Assembly (NCBI RefSeq): GCF_038592985.1
Contig: NZ_CP151951.1
Coordinates: 4,145,001 to 4,209,000, forward strand
Direction: 5' to 3'
DNA length: 64,000 bases
DNA from: Paenibacillus sp. FSL R10-2782
GTDB lineage: Bacteria > Bacillota > Bacilli > Paenibacillales > Paenibacillaceae
The notes beneath the pieces are model-generated. The model made no database searches. It was not told the origin of the DNA and saw nothing but the letters and a program-made list of their open reading frames with translations. A program made the translations under genes and the position numbers. Of this stretch, positions 8,945 through 16,957 are shown piece by piece. Every line of letters starts with the position of its first letter. Position 1 is the first letter of the stretch.

Positions 8945-10193
8945 GGGTTGAATCCCCCCTTAGCTTTATTTTGAACAAATATACATAGGCATCTACCACA
9001 AAGTAGAAAGACATGGCGCCGTAAACAATCAATTCAGATAGCAGAAAGTCAGACGGGTTTTGATGCGCAATATGAAAGGCTGCCAATAAAGTTGCAGCTC
9101 CGGCCAGCAGCCCGAACATAAATTTGCGCCTGCCCACCAACACATGCACATGAACAAAGAACAGCACGATAGAAAACAGCCAATACACCCATCCCCCTAG
9201 CGGAATATAGGCTTCTGCCGACTGGTATGAAGACCCGAATAGTGCGGGAATAGAGGGCGGGAATACAAAGGTGGTGCCTACATATACACAGATCGCTGCA
9301 ACAGCCATTAATCCGGCATAGACGGCAACCAGCTTGCCCAGGGCTTGGCGATCATGACCCTGCGCACCGAGCTTTGGTATAAAGGCGGCAATCAGGCTGT
9401 ACGACACGTAATAGACCAACTGGCTATATTTCAGCGCAATCGCATAGCCACTGGCCTGTTCGGGAAAATAATGCTGCACATACAGCATGTCAATGGAAAT
9501 GCAGAACAAAATAAATAAATTCGTAATAAGACTATCCGTAAAATCCTGGCCTAGTGATTTCCATAGCCCGGAAGGTATACGTTCCCTGGCATGACCGAGT
9601 AAGGATAAGCCTCGAACCGAAACAGCCCAGCCGTGAAGCAGCGACAGCAGCATTCCCCCACAGCTTGCCAGCAGCAAAGCCTCCAGTTTAAGCCCTGACG
9701 CAGCCAGTATAAAAAACAGGCTCAGCTTTCCTAAAACCTCAATGTAATAGTTGATATTGAGAGCCAGCATGCGTTCCCTGCCCTGTAAATCTCCACGGCA
9801 CGAGCTGACGAGAATATGCAGCCCTACCAAGCCATACAGCATGAACAGCGGGCCAGAATCCACGCCTAATAGCGAGCGCAGCAGCGGATGAAACGCCAGC
9901 AAAATGACTATGGCAAGCGCGGTTAGCAACAGTGGTGCTTTTAGCAATAGGGAACCAAGTGGCAAGCTGCTCAATGGAAGCTTCTTGTCTCCCTTGGAGA
10001 CCAGCTTGGCTGTTAATAGCTGAATGGACAGACCCAAAACGGACAAAAGTGCAAAGAGGGCCAGCAGCGCATTCGCCTGACCATAAGCTTGTCCGGTAAG
10101 ATACCAGCTCGCTGCAATATGGAAGAAAAAATTAAAGCCGTTCAGCAGCACATTAAATAGAGGAAACATCAACGTTCGCAGGCGGTTTGTCAC
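8928..10193 (-). CDS. Wzx-like polysaccharide flippase (MOP superfamily)
   Basis: 421 residues, GTG start. The protein is almost wholly hydrophobic, with about 12 predicted membrane helices and short charged loops, the length and layout of MATE/MOP-type lipid-linked oligosaccharide flippases. It ends LFKIKLRG..., a basic cytoplasmic tail. It lies 4 bases after the receiver-like GT2 gene and overlaps the GT4 gene, which supports one operon for making and exporting a lipid-linked glycan. No polymerase of the Wzy type is visible nearby, although the large membrane protein at the left edge could act on the exported product. Confidence 0.82.
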   Translation of the reverse strand: MTNRLRTLMFPLFNVLLNGFNFFFHIAASWYLTGQAYGQANALLALFALLSVLGLSIQLLTAKLVSKGDKKLPLSSLPLGSLLLKAPLLLTALAIVILLAFHPLLRSLLGVDSGPLFMLYGLVGLHILVSSCRGDLQGRERMLALNINYYIEVLGKLSLFFILAASGLKLEALLLASCGGMLLSLLHGWAVSVRGLSLLGHARERIPSGLWKSLGQDFTDSLITNLFILFCISIDMLYVQHYFPEQASGYAIALKYSQLVYYVSYSLIAAFIPKLGAQGHDRQALGKLVAVYAGLMAVAAICVYVGTTFVFPPSIPALFGSSYQSAEAYIPLGGWVYWLFSIVLFFVHVHVLVGRRKFMFGLLAGAATLLAAFHIAHQNPSDFLLSELIVYGAMSFYFVVDAYVYLFKIKLRGDSTREYNA

Positions 10194-10197
10194 GTAC

Positions 10198-11319
10198 TTA
10201 TCTCACCCGCCGATCCAGTCGCCAAATATCAATGATGGAGCGCAAAAAACGAATAGAATCCTTCCAGACATGGATGTGCGATCCGTCCCGGTCAATACAC
10301 TTGACAGGTAATTGCAGCACTCGAAGCTGGAGTCGCTTGGCGATAAACATCATTTCCAGATCCAGCGCCAGTCCGAGCTGTTCCTTCAAATGCGGGAACA
10401 TCCTCTTCACAGCGACCGAACTCATCACTTTAAGCCCTGTTTGGGAATCTACCACGCCTGTCGGTAAAAACGGCCGCGAAATGACACGTTTGCCGAAACT
10501 GACTACAGATCGTAATAAGGAACGGTTTTCAGCCGTCATGTCCTTGGTTCCAATCACCACATCATAGTAGCCCTGCCGAACGACATTAATCATTTTGGCA
10601 ATATCCTCAATAAAAAAGGAATCGTCCGCGTCCACAAATACATAGTAATCCGCGCCGATGGTACGCATCCCTTCCAGATACGTTCCTGCCTTGCGGGTAT
10701 TGCGTCCCAGTTCCCTGGTTTGAAGCAGCGGACTCAGATTCTGATTAATCCGGTTCACGGACAGGTCTGTCGCTGCCTCCAGCGCTTTGATCAAGGCATT
10801 CGTCCCATCGTGACTGCCATCATCAATGAGATAAATGGAGCCCTCTACAATATGGCTGCGGATAAAGGCTTGCAGCCGTTCAGCAAACTTCTTGACATGC
10901 ACAAAACGCTGCTCCTCGTTATACACAGACAAGATAAAAGCAATATGCCGACTTTTGGCTGAATACTCGGGATAGAGCAAGCTTTGAATTTCGGAAAGCA
11001 ATTCTTCGTTGTCATGGGCTTGCCAAAACAGCAGGCGCAAACGGCCTATTCCGGTAATCTGCACCATATGCTGATCACTGAACGGATGCGATACATCCGT
11101 CACCAGCAACAGCGGCATCTGCGGAAATCGGCTACGAATCTGATTGGCTACCCATACAGCCTGTCCAGGCTCCCTGTAATCAATCAGGCAGCAGCATGCG
11201 TCTTCATAGACTGAAGTAGCCTCCTGATCCTCACACTGTATATACTCGTAAAAATAAATCACGTTGGGATAATCAATAGCCCTGTGGTTATCGCTAAAAA
11301 TGGCTATAGGTCCCTGCAC
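10198..11319 (-). CDS. GT2 glycosyltransferase with a receiver-like N-terminal domain
   Basis: 373 residues from a GTG start (AAAGGAG upstream). Residues ~125-373 are a DPM1-like GT2 domain: ILSVYNEEQR, IDDGSHDGTN and the DxD motif FVDADDSF. The C-terminal IDRDGSHIHVWKDSIRF motif is usual for polyprenyl-phosphate glycosyltransferases. Residues 1-~120 do not belong to the catalytic fold. They show alternating strands and helices (AIFSDN, CCLIDYREP, LLLVTDVS, LRLLFWQAHDNEELLSEI) like a degenerate receiver domain, with Asp-Tyr where the phospho-acceptor would sit. It is the first gene of the leftward glycan block. A phospho-sensing or scaffold role for the extension is inference. Confidence 0.82.
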   Translation of the reverse strand: MQGPIAIFSDNHRAIDYPNVIYFYEYIQCEDQEATSVYEDACCCLIDYREPGQAVWVANQIRSRFPQMPLLLVTDVSHPFSDQHMVQITGIGRLRLLFWQAHDNEELLSEIQSLLYPEYSAKSRHIAFILSVYNEEQRFVHVKKFAERLQAFIRSHIVEGSIYLIDDGSHDGTNALIKALEAATDLSVNRINQNLSPLLQTRELGRNTRKAGTYLEGMRTIGADYYVFVDADDSFFIEDIAKMINVVRQGYYDVVIGTKDMTAENRSLLRSVVSFGKRVISRPFLPTGVVDSQTGLKVMSSVAVKRMFPHLKEQLGLALDLEMMFIAKRLQLRVLQLPVKCIDRDGSHIHVWKDSIRFLRSIIDIWRLDRRVR

Positions 11320-11717
11320 ACAAACATCTCCTTTCCCTCCGGGTAGTTCTATTTTGTTGAAAAGGATTTAAAAATGTTCGCTTATAGGGATTAAACATAG
11401 CTGCAAATCCTTCATATTTTTTTAATAAAATAGCTCACACATCTTGATATATATGGATAATGTCGAAATGAGACTGATATTTCACATTTATCAGAAAACA
11501 AGTATTTAGACCTACTTTTCCCTGTAAAAATAAGTGTAAAAAGACCTTGTACCCCATTCTCATATATAGTTCTTTTTGATCAAAAACAGAATACATTATG
11601 GTTATTTTGTCATAGAAAACTAGGCGAATAAATCAGATTCACGCGTCCATACTATGGATAACATGTCATCTTTCATCACAAATGGTCATCAATACGAAGT
11701 GAAAGAAGGTTATTTCT
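11320..11717. promoter_or_regulatory. AT-rich divergent intergenic region between glycan block and malic enzyme
   Basis: About 400 bases without a gene. It must hold the promoters for the leftward glycan operon and the rightward malate operon. Ribosome sites are visible on both sides. A near-palindrome, GATAACATGTCATC at 11657-11670 (12 of 14 positions symmetric), sits about 50 bases before the malic enzyme start and could be an operator. No confident -35/-10 pair or riboswitch was recognised. Confidence 0.45.
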
Positions 11718-13439
11718 ATGGAAGCATTTTATGTGAATAAGGACGGGTCATTATCCACCCCGCTACGGGGTAAGGATGTATTAGCCAATCCTCTTTTGAA
11801 CAAGGGGGTCGCTTTTACCGAAGAGGAACGCAAAGAACTGGGGCTTGAAGGAATTCTTCCGCCAACCATCCTTTCTCTGGAAAAACAGAGCGTTCGGGCG
11901 TACCAGCAATTTTTGGCACAACCGACCATGCTGCGCAAAAACGCTTCCCTAAACGACCTTCACAATCGAAATGTCGTGCTGTACTATCGGCTGCTAACCG
12001 ACCATTTGAGTGAGATGCTGCCTGTAGTCTACACTCCTACGGTTGGGACCGCGATTCAGGAATATAGTCATGAGTATAATCGCCCCGGCGGCGTCTATTT
12101 GTCGATTGATAACCCGAACGGCATCGGACAAGCATTCTATAATTCTGGCCTGAGCGGTGAGGATGTAGATCTGATTGTCGTGACGGATTCCGAAAGTATT
12201 TTGGGGATTGGTGACTGGGGTGTGGGAGGCATTAATATTGCCATCGGCAAGCTGGCTGTATATACGGCTGCGGCAGGAATACACCCGGGGCGGGTGCTGC
12301 CGATTGTGCTGGATGTGGGCACGAACAATGAAAAACTGCTGAATGATCCGCTGTATATCGGAAACCGCCATAAACGGGTTCGCGGAGAGGCTTATAACCA
12401 GTTTATTGATACCTTTATCAGCAAAACGTTAGCTCAATTCCCAAAGGCGCTTTTGCATTGGGAAGACGTGGGTAGTGTGAATGCACGCCATATTATCGGA
12501 AAATACGGTCAAAGTATTCTCACGTTTAACGATGACATTCAGGGTACGGGAGCCGTAACCTTGGCTGCAATTCTTTCGGCGGTAGGCGTCACCAAGGTTC
12601 CGCTGCGTGAGCAACGAATACTGGTCTTCGGCCCGGGAGCAGCGGGAATCGGCAACGCCGACCAAATTCGCGGGGCCATGATCGTGGACGGCCTTGCAGA
12701 AAAGGATTCCTTCAAGTCCTTTTGGGCCTTTGATTATCGAGGTCTGCTAACGGACGATATGGAGGATGTATTGGATTATCAGAAGCCGTATGTGCGCAGC
12801 AAGGAAGAAGTCAGCTCCTGGACCCGGTCTGATGACGGCAAAATATCGCTGCTGGAGGTCATCCGACAGGTGAAGCCTACGATATTGATCGGAACTTCCG
12901 GTGTAGCGAGTGCCTTTACCGAAGAGATGATCAAGGAAATGGCCAAGCATGTGGAGCGTCCCATTATTATGCCGATGTCTAACCCTACGAACCTGGCGGA
13001 AGCCGTGCCGGAGGATTTGATTCGATGGACAGATGGCAAGGCCTTAATCGCTACCGGAAGCCCCTTTGAACCTGTTAGCTATAACGGAACGAAATTTGAA
13101 ATTGGACAGGCGAATAACGCCTTTGTTTTTCCGGGGCTTGGTCTGGGCGCAATTGTGGTCCGAGCAAAAAGAATTACACCCGCCATGTTTACCGCTGCGG
13201 CAGACGCTGTTGCCAATGGGGTGGATACCGATCAACCCGGAGGCGCATTGCTTCCCAACATCCGAAAATTACGGGATGTATCGTTTGCCGTTGCTGTTGC
13301 AGTAGGAAAAGCTGCGATTCAGGATCAGGTGGCTCAGGCACGCATTTCAGATATCGAGCAAGCCGTTCGGGATGCGATGTGGAAGCCGGAATATGCGAAG
13401 GTAAAAGCAGTGGAAAACGTAATACACCACCCGCATTAA
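11718..13439 (+). CDS. NAD-dependent malic enzyme / malolactic enzyme family
   Basis: 573 residues. The protein has the long bacterial malic enzyme layout: malate-binding [15 protein letters not shown] near residue 104, the metal-binding [13 protein letters not shown]...FNDDIQGTG block (about 245-275), the Rossmann nucleotide site [11 protein letters not shown] near 310, and [10 protein letters not shown] near 420. Members convert malate to pyruvate and CO2 with NAD, or malate directly to lactate (malolactic enzyme). The two cannot be separated by eye. It is followed after 24 bases by a carrier of the AEC family that includes malate permease MleP, so the pair looks like a malate uptake and use operon. 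Confidence 0.9.
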   Translation: MEAFYVNKDGSLSTPLRGKDVLANPLLNKGVAFTEEERKELGLEGILPPTILSLEKQSVRAYQQFLAQPTMLRKNASLNDLHNRNVVLYYRLLTDHLSEMLPVVYTPTVGTAIQEYSHEYNRPGGVYLSIDNPNGIGQAFYNSGLSGEDVDLIVVTDSESILGIGDWGVGGINIAIGKLAVYTAAAGIHPGRVLPIVLDVGTNNEKLLNDPLYIGNRHKRVRGEAYNQFIDTFISKTLAQFPKALLHWEDVGSVNARHIIGKYGQSILTFNDDIQGTGAVTLAAILSAVGVTKVPLREQRILVFGPGAAGIGNADQIRGAMIVDGLAEKDSFKSFWAFDYRGLLTDDMEDVLDYQKPYVRSKEEVSSWTRSDDGKISLLEVIRQVKPTILIGTSGVASAFTEEMIKEMAKHVERPIIMPMSNPTNLAEAVPEDLIRWTDGKALIATGSPFEPVSYNGTKFEIGQANNAFVFPGLGLGAIVVRAKRITPAMFTAAADAVANGVDTDQPGGALLPNIRKLRDVSFAVAVAVGKAAIQDQVAQARISDIEQAVRDAMWKPEYAKVKAVENVIHHPH

Positions 13440-13463
13440 GAGGGCTTTCAGGAGGAACAATCC

Positions 13464-14417
13464 ATGAGTGTCGGACATATCTTTTACATTTTGGTGCCTA
13501 TTTTCTTCGTTATTATTTTAGGGTGGTTGGCAGGCCATTACAAAAGCTTCGATGCCTCTTCCTCGAAAGCCCTAAATTCACTGGTTACCAAATTTGCGCT
13601 ACCCGCGCATTTATTTATCGGCATTACGACCACCAGCAGGAAATCTCTTATCGAGCAATGGCCTTTCTTGCTGGCTCTGTTCATCGGTATTGTCGGCTTT
13701 TATGCCGTCCTCCTGCTGGTGGGTCGGTTTGCGGTGAAGCAATCGGTAAAGGATGCATCCATGTTTGCTTTGAACTCGGCCCAGCCGACGTTTGCCTTTA
13801 TGGGCATTCCGGTGCTGGGTGCCATCTACGGTTCCTCTGCTGTAGCTATCCCGATTGCGATTACGGGGATTGTAGTCAATGCTGTTCTTGATCCAGCGGC
13901 TACCATTATAGCTACCGTCGCCAGCCGGAACTCAGGCAAAGAGCGGAATGGTCACCTCGGAAAGCTTATTGGGGACTCCATTCTCCACGGTTTAAGAGAA
14001 CCGCTGGCGCTGGTGCCGCTTATTGGTGTTATTTTGACCTTGTTCGGCTTCCACTCCCCGGATTTACTGAACAAATCGTTCAATCAAATCGGGGATATTA
14101 CATCCGGGGCCGCTTTATTCGCGGTCGGTGTGACCATAGGTGTGCGCAATATCAGTTTCAGCATAACCGCCATTGCCATCGCGCTGTTAAAAACGGTAGT
14201 ACAACCTCTATTGATGCTACTGCTTGCCTACCTGTGCGGTCTTTCGTCTGCCGATACGGTAAAAGCCGTATTGCTCGTTTCCTTCCCTGGCTCAGCCGTC
14301 GCTGCCATGATTGCTACGCGTTTTGAAAGTCTGGAATCGGAAACGGCCTCTGCTTTCGTCATTAGTGCGGTCATTTCTCTTGCTACACTGCCCGTGCTTA
14401 TTTCACTGCTGGTGTGA
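13464..14417 (+). CDS. AEC-family transporter, malate permease-like
   Basis: 317 residues with about ten hydrophobic helices arranged as two fives, the size and pattern of the auxin efflux carrier (AEC) family. A GGAGGAAC ribosome site precedes the ATG. In lactic acid bacteria the AEC member MleP imports malate and is encoded beside malolactic enzyme; here the same pairing occurs with the malic enzyme gene 24 bases upstream. Malate uptake is therefore the best guess, from context. No terminator hairpin was identified directly after the stop. Confidence 0.85.
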   Translation: MSVGHIFYILVPIFFVIILGWLAGHYKSFDASSSKALNSLVTKFALPAHLFIGITTTSRKSLIEQWPFLLALFIGIVGFYAVLLLVGRFAVKQSVKDASMFALNSAQPTFAFMGIPVLGAIYGSSAVAIPIAITGIVVNAVLDPAATIIATVASRNSGKERNGHLGKLIGDSILHGLREPLALVPLIGVILTLFGFHSPDLLNKSFNQIGDITSGAALFAVGVTIGVRNISFSITAIAIALLKTVVQPLLMLLLAYLCGLSSADTVKAVLLVSFPGSAVAAMIATRFESLESETASAFVISAVISLATLPVLISLLV

Positions 14418-14468
14418 ATTCATGCGTATAGATAGAGCTGACTTTCTCCAGAAATAGATAAAGATACG

Positions 14469-14663
14469 TTATTCTTCAATTCCAAGCAATTCGGATACTT
14501 GCTTTCTATATCTCGTAGCCTTACGTGTCCCGTGAATGAGTTTGGACAATCTGGAGGCCGGAATATGATATGTAGTACAAAACGTTTTTTGATCCATTCT
14601 TTTCTCGATCAGTTTTTGTTTGATCTCCCACCCAAAAGGGGTTACAGCATTTCGTCGATTCAA
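14469..14663 (-). CDS. Small XRE-like helix-turn-helix protein
   Basis: 64 residues from a TTG at 14663 that lies 8 bases after GGAGG; a TTG at 14678 also opens the frame but sits on the ribosome site itself. The sequence WEIKQKLIEKRMDQKTFC...IPASRLSKLIHGTRKATRY fits a short lambda-repressor/XRE fold: two helices, a turn and a recognition helix. The fold is preceded by a basic N-terminus. Proteins of this size are often phage-derived or small autonomous regulators. The target is unknown. Confidence 0.65.
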   Translation of the reverse strand: MNRRNAVTPFGWEIKQKLIEKRMDQKTFCTTYHIPASRLSKLIHGTRKATRYRKQVSELLGIEE

Positions 14664-14729
14664 TTTTATTACCTCCAAGCCTGGTTTTTGAAATCATAGT
14701 ATGATACAACACGTAATACACCCATTAAC

Positions 14730-14897
14730 TTAATGCTCTGATTTGCCCGTTTGGTAATGATTCAGCAGATCATCCAGCTTCTTGGATTGTTCAATCACTT
14801 TGGGATGTGTTAAAAATCCGTACTTTTTCTGAACTTGATACAGTTTCCTCATGGCTCTCTCGACACGAAGTAAAGTCACACCTTGATTCATCAGCAT
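14730..14897 (-). CDS. Spo0E-like aspartyl-phosphate phosphatase
   Basis: 55 residues. The start ATG at 14897 has AGGAGG five bases upstream (a second ATG at 14891 is possible). The sequence contains the Spo0E-family signature in HPKVIEQSKKLDDLLNHY: a Ser-x-x-Leu-Asp core within the second of two predicted antiparallel helices. Spo0E proteins remove phosphate from Spo0A~P and so delay sporulation. Family members are typically 50-85 residues, which fits. It lies directly upstream of the small HTH gene on the same strand, though the two are about 65 bases apart. Confidence 0.8.
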   Translation of the reverse strand: MLMNQGVTLLRVERAMRKLYQVQKKYGFLTHPKVIEQSKKLDDLLNHYQTGKSEH

Positions 14898-15021
14898 GAC
14901 CTCCTCCTATATGTCATATTTTATAATAAAAAGACTTTTTTGGATTTATGAATGATGATCCCAGCAAAAAAAGAGCAGTTCCAAAAGTTCGCATAAACTG
15001 GGAAGTCCCCAAGTTTTACGC

Positions 15022-15068
15022 AAAGGAACCTCCGTCTCCACTACTAAAGTGGGGACAGAGGTTCCTTT
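15022..15068. repeat. Long inverted repeat (about 21-bp imperfect stem)
   Basis: AAAGGAACCTC at 15022-15032 is matched by GAGGTTCCTTT at 15058-15068. The stem continues inward with GTCTCCACT against AGTGGGGAC. There is no uridine run on either side, so it is not a typical intrinsic terminator. It lies in a stretch without a convincing gene between the Spo0E-like gene and the exported-protein operon. It could be a small structured RNA or the relic of a mobile repeat. Confidence 0.5.
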
Positions 15069-15120
15069 GGTTTGGATAACAACCCTTTTACAGTTTGATC
15101 TCTTTTCATAAATAATGAGA

Positions 15121-15154
15121 AAAAATCCCTTGATTTTTAATGCAATCAAGGGAT
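15121..15154 (-). terminator. Intrinsic terminator of the 15980-15163 operon
   Basis: TCCCTTGATT and AATCAAGGGA form a perfect 10-bp stem with an 8-base loop. On the minus strand it is followed by TTTTTCTC, just downstream of the stop of the small membrane protein. Confidence 0.8.
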
Positions 15155-15162
15155 AGACCGAT

Positions 15163-15333
15163 TCATTTCTCTCGTTTTGACAATGCAAAATTGATTATCT
15201 CTCCAGTTACAGTTCCAGTCAAAATAATATAAAACATCATAGCATGAAACTTATACCCCAGTGCATAAAATATTCCCAAACCTATTGCATAGCCTAGCAA
15301 AATACTAGCATAACGTTTTAAAAATTTGTTCAT
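15163..15333 (-). CDS. Small two-helix membrane protein, coupled to the exported protein
   Basis: 56 residues: basic start MNKFLKRY, then two hydrophobic segments (about 9-28 and 31-50) and a basic tail SKREK. Its ATG overlaps the stop of the upstream exported-protein gene (ATGA), so it is probably translated by re-initiation. No family is recognised. A gene for an exported protein followed by a coupled small membrane protein is an arrangement seen for bacteriocin or toxin immunity pairs, but that role here is inference. Confidence 0.65.
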   Translation of the reverse strand: MNKFLKRYASILLGYAIGLGIFYALGYKFHAMMFYIILTGTVTGEIINFALSKREK

Positions 15334-15980
15334 GGAGTACATCCGATAGGGTATGGTTGCGAACTAAAGAACTTTGCAGAGTCAGTCGTACCAGTTACTT
15401 TGTTTCGTGATGCATCTTGATAGAACACCGTATGATTAGCGTAAGGGATAGCTTCACACTTTCTAGGATACGAATATTGATAAATAGTGTAATAAGATAC
15501 GGTATTCAAACTTGCTCCAACGCCTATAATTGCAAGAATCGTTGATACAGGTGCTTTAGTAATAGTTGCTATTGCCGCTGCTGCATAAGTTATTCCTACG
15601 TTCACCCAATCATAGGAGTAATCAAACTTGCCTACAAAGGTTCCACCTGAAGGAACAGCATTTAACGAAAAATCAGAACGGCTCTCTTTAACATTAAAGT
15701 TCTCCTGTTTTACACCGTCAATCAGCAAAGTTTGATCTTGTGGGAAATACTCAATTTTAGTTGTTTTTCCATTCTCAACAACAGTCGTTATTCTATGATT
15801 GCCATCATTAAAGTTTGTTGTTACAGTGGCCTCTCCACGATCAGTCTGAATAACTTCTATTTGAACTAGGTTTACCTCTGGCTTAGTGACTTGTTCAGCA
15901 TTACTCACCGAAGGTAAAACAGTCGCGCAGAGTAATACTGATGCCAATAAAGGAACGAACACTTTCTTGAAAATTTTCAT
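15330..15980 (-). CDS. Exported protein of unknown function
   Basis: 216 residues from the ATG at 15980, preceded by AGGAGAAG. The frame stays open further upstream, but the signal peptide decides the start: KIFKK, a hydrophobic core VPLLASVLLCATVLP, and a likely signal peptidase I site after SNA. The mature part is a polar beta-rich region (~30-110), then a hydrophobic Ala/Ile-rich stretch (ITYAAAAIATITKAP...ILAIIGVGASL) and a C-terminal part with two cysteines. A hydrophobic segment in an otherwise secreted protein recalls membrane-active bacteriocins, but no family is recognised. It is co-transcribed with the small membrane protein downstream. Confidence 0.7.
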   Translation of the reverse strand: MKIFKKVFVPLLASVLLCATVLPSVSNAEQVTKPEVNLVQIEVIQTDRGEATVTTNFNDGNHRITTVVENGKTTKIEYFPQDQTLLIDGVKQENFNVKESRSDFSLNAVPSGGTFVGKFDYSYDWVNVGITYAAAAIATITKAPVSTILAIIGVGASLNTVSYYTIYQYSYPRKCEAIPYANHTVFYQDASRNKVTGTTDSAKFFSSQPYPIGCTP

Positions 15981-16235
15981 AATAATTCTTCTCCTATACA
16001 AATATTTCAAACAGTTAAAAATATTACACTTTGTATAGTGAGAAGTAAGGGGAATTTTGTCGAACATTAAATCAATTAAAAAAGTCAACCTCATTTTAGA
16101 AAAAGTATTTAATTAACAATAAATTAAACTTACGTTCTGTTCGGATACTCTTCCAGCTTATGACCTACCCAACTACCAGCTCCTCAGTTATCACTAGGGG
16201 TTATGTAGCGAATCTACTTACTTCCTTAAGATAAG

Positions 16236-16504
16236 ATGGTTATGATTGATTTAGGCACAGATAGAACTATTGATTCATATAAGCTTAAAAGTGATTCAAA
16301 GAATATGAGAATAAGCTTTTATAATCGGGGTGTAGGTTATGAAGGTGCATTTGCAACGAATGTAGGGGATGGAGATCTCAAAACGCTTCCTGATGAAAAA
16401 AAGTTTATAATGTAATCGAACCAACATAACTAACTGGTGAGCGCGCTGTTCTGACTGTAACAATGGACAATGGATTTGATAATTCCTTTAATTACTGTGA
16501 TTAA
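16236..16504 (+). pseudogene. Decayed gene fragment with frameshift in an A-run and an in-frame stop
   Basis: An ATG at 16236 opens a 59-codon frame with protein-like composition (ISFYNRGVGYEGAFATNVGDG) that ends at 16415. Just before its end, in a run of seven A, the shifted frame continues as VYNVIEPT, meets a TAA, then goes on LTGERAVLTVTMDNGFDNSFN to a stop at 16504. The smooth continuation across the A-run suggests one ancestral reading frame broken by an indel and a nonsense change. No homolog is recognised and no good ribosome site precedes it. Confidence 0.45.
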
Positions 16505-16527
16505 CAACGACGAATAATGGAGGAAGA

Positions 16528-16773
16528 ATGAAAAGAAAGTGGTATTTAAGACCAATGGTCATAATTTTAATGATCATTATAACCCCGCCGATAGGCTATT
16601 TGAATGTATTCTTCAATAGGAAGAAATTTGAACCCAATGAACGATTAGGCTATCTGGCAATAACTACAGTATTTGCTGCCCTATGGTTAACTAAATTTCT
16701 ACCGCATTCATGGCGAATTCTCGCTATAATAGTTGTTGCACTTATCGGGATATTCATATTCAGAAAAAAGTAA
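16528..16773 (+). CDS. Small membrane protein
   Basis: 81 residues with a GGAGGAAG ribosome site. Three hydrophobic stretches are visible (about 10-28, 42-57 and 63-78), and both ends are basic (MKRKWYLR and FRKK). No family is recognised. It lies after the decayed gene and before a bidirectional hairpin, and converges on the pheromone gene of the AloR/AloP-like pair. Confidence 0.6.
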   Translation: MKRKWYLRPMVIILMIIITPPIGYLNVFFNRKKFEPNERLGYLAITTVFAALWLTKFLPHSWRILAIIVVALIGIFIFRKK

Positions 16774-16782
16774 ATAATAAAA

Positions 16783-16823
16783 TAAATCCCCGTTACCTTA
16801 ATTGGTTGGCGGGGATTTTTTTG
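16783..16823. terminator. Bidirectional terminator between small membrane protein and pheromone gene
   Basis: AATCCCCG pairs with CGGGGATT around a 17-base loop. A T7 run follows on the plus strand and an AT-rich tract on the minus strand, so it can end transcripts from both converging genes. Confidence 0.75.
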
Positions 16824-16834
16824 TTCCTATCCGT

Positions 16835-16957
16835 TTAAGAACCTCCAATTTGCACTTGAGGCTGAATTTTTTGATTATCGCTATGCGATAGAACAGGCAT
16901 AGCTAAGATAAACAAAAAGCTAGTTGTGATGACCAGTAGAACTACTTTTTTCAACAT
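16835..16957 (-). CDS. aloP: AloP/Phr-like pheromone precursor peptide
   Basis: 40 residues. The layout is that of exported signalling pro-peptides: a basic start MLKK, a hydrophobic export core VVLLVITTSFLFILAM, then a short polar tail ending IQPQVQIGGS. In Phr, arbitrium and Alo systems the mature signal is cut from the C-terminal tail and re-imported by oligopeptide permease to bind a TPR receptor. The gene starts inside the last 38 bases of the TPR receptor gene in a different frame, the tight receptor-peptide linkage usual for these systems. The exact mature peptide cannot be told from sequence; a C-terminal 6-10 residue product is likely. Confidence 0.75.
   Translation of the reverse strand: MLKKVVLLVITTSFLFILAMPVLSHSDNQKIQPQVQIGGS

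Noticed and set aside
14946..15188. 80-codon minus-strand frame
   Set aside because: It spans both a terminator hairpin and the long inverted repeat and overlaps the end of the small membrane protein gene. No ribosome site was seen.
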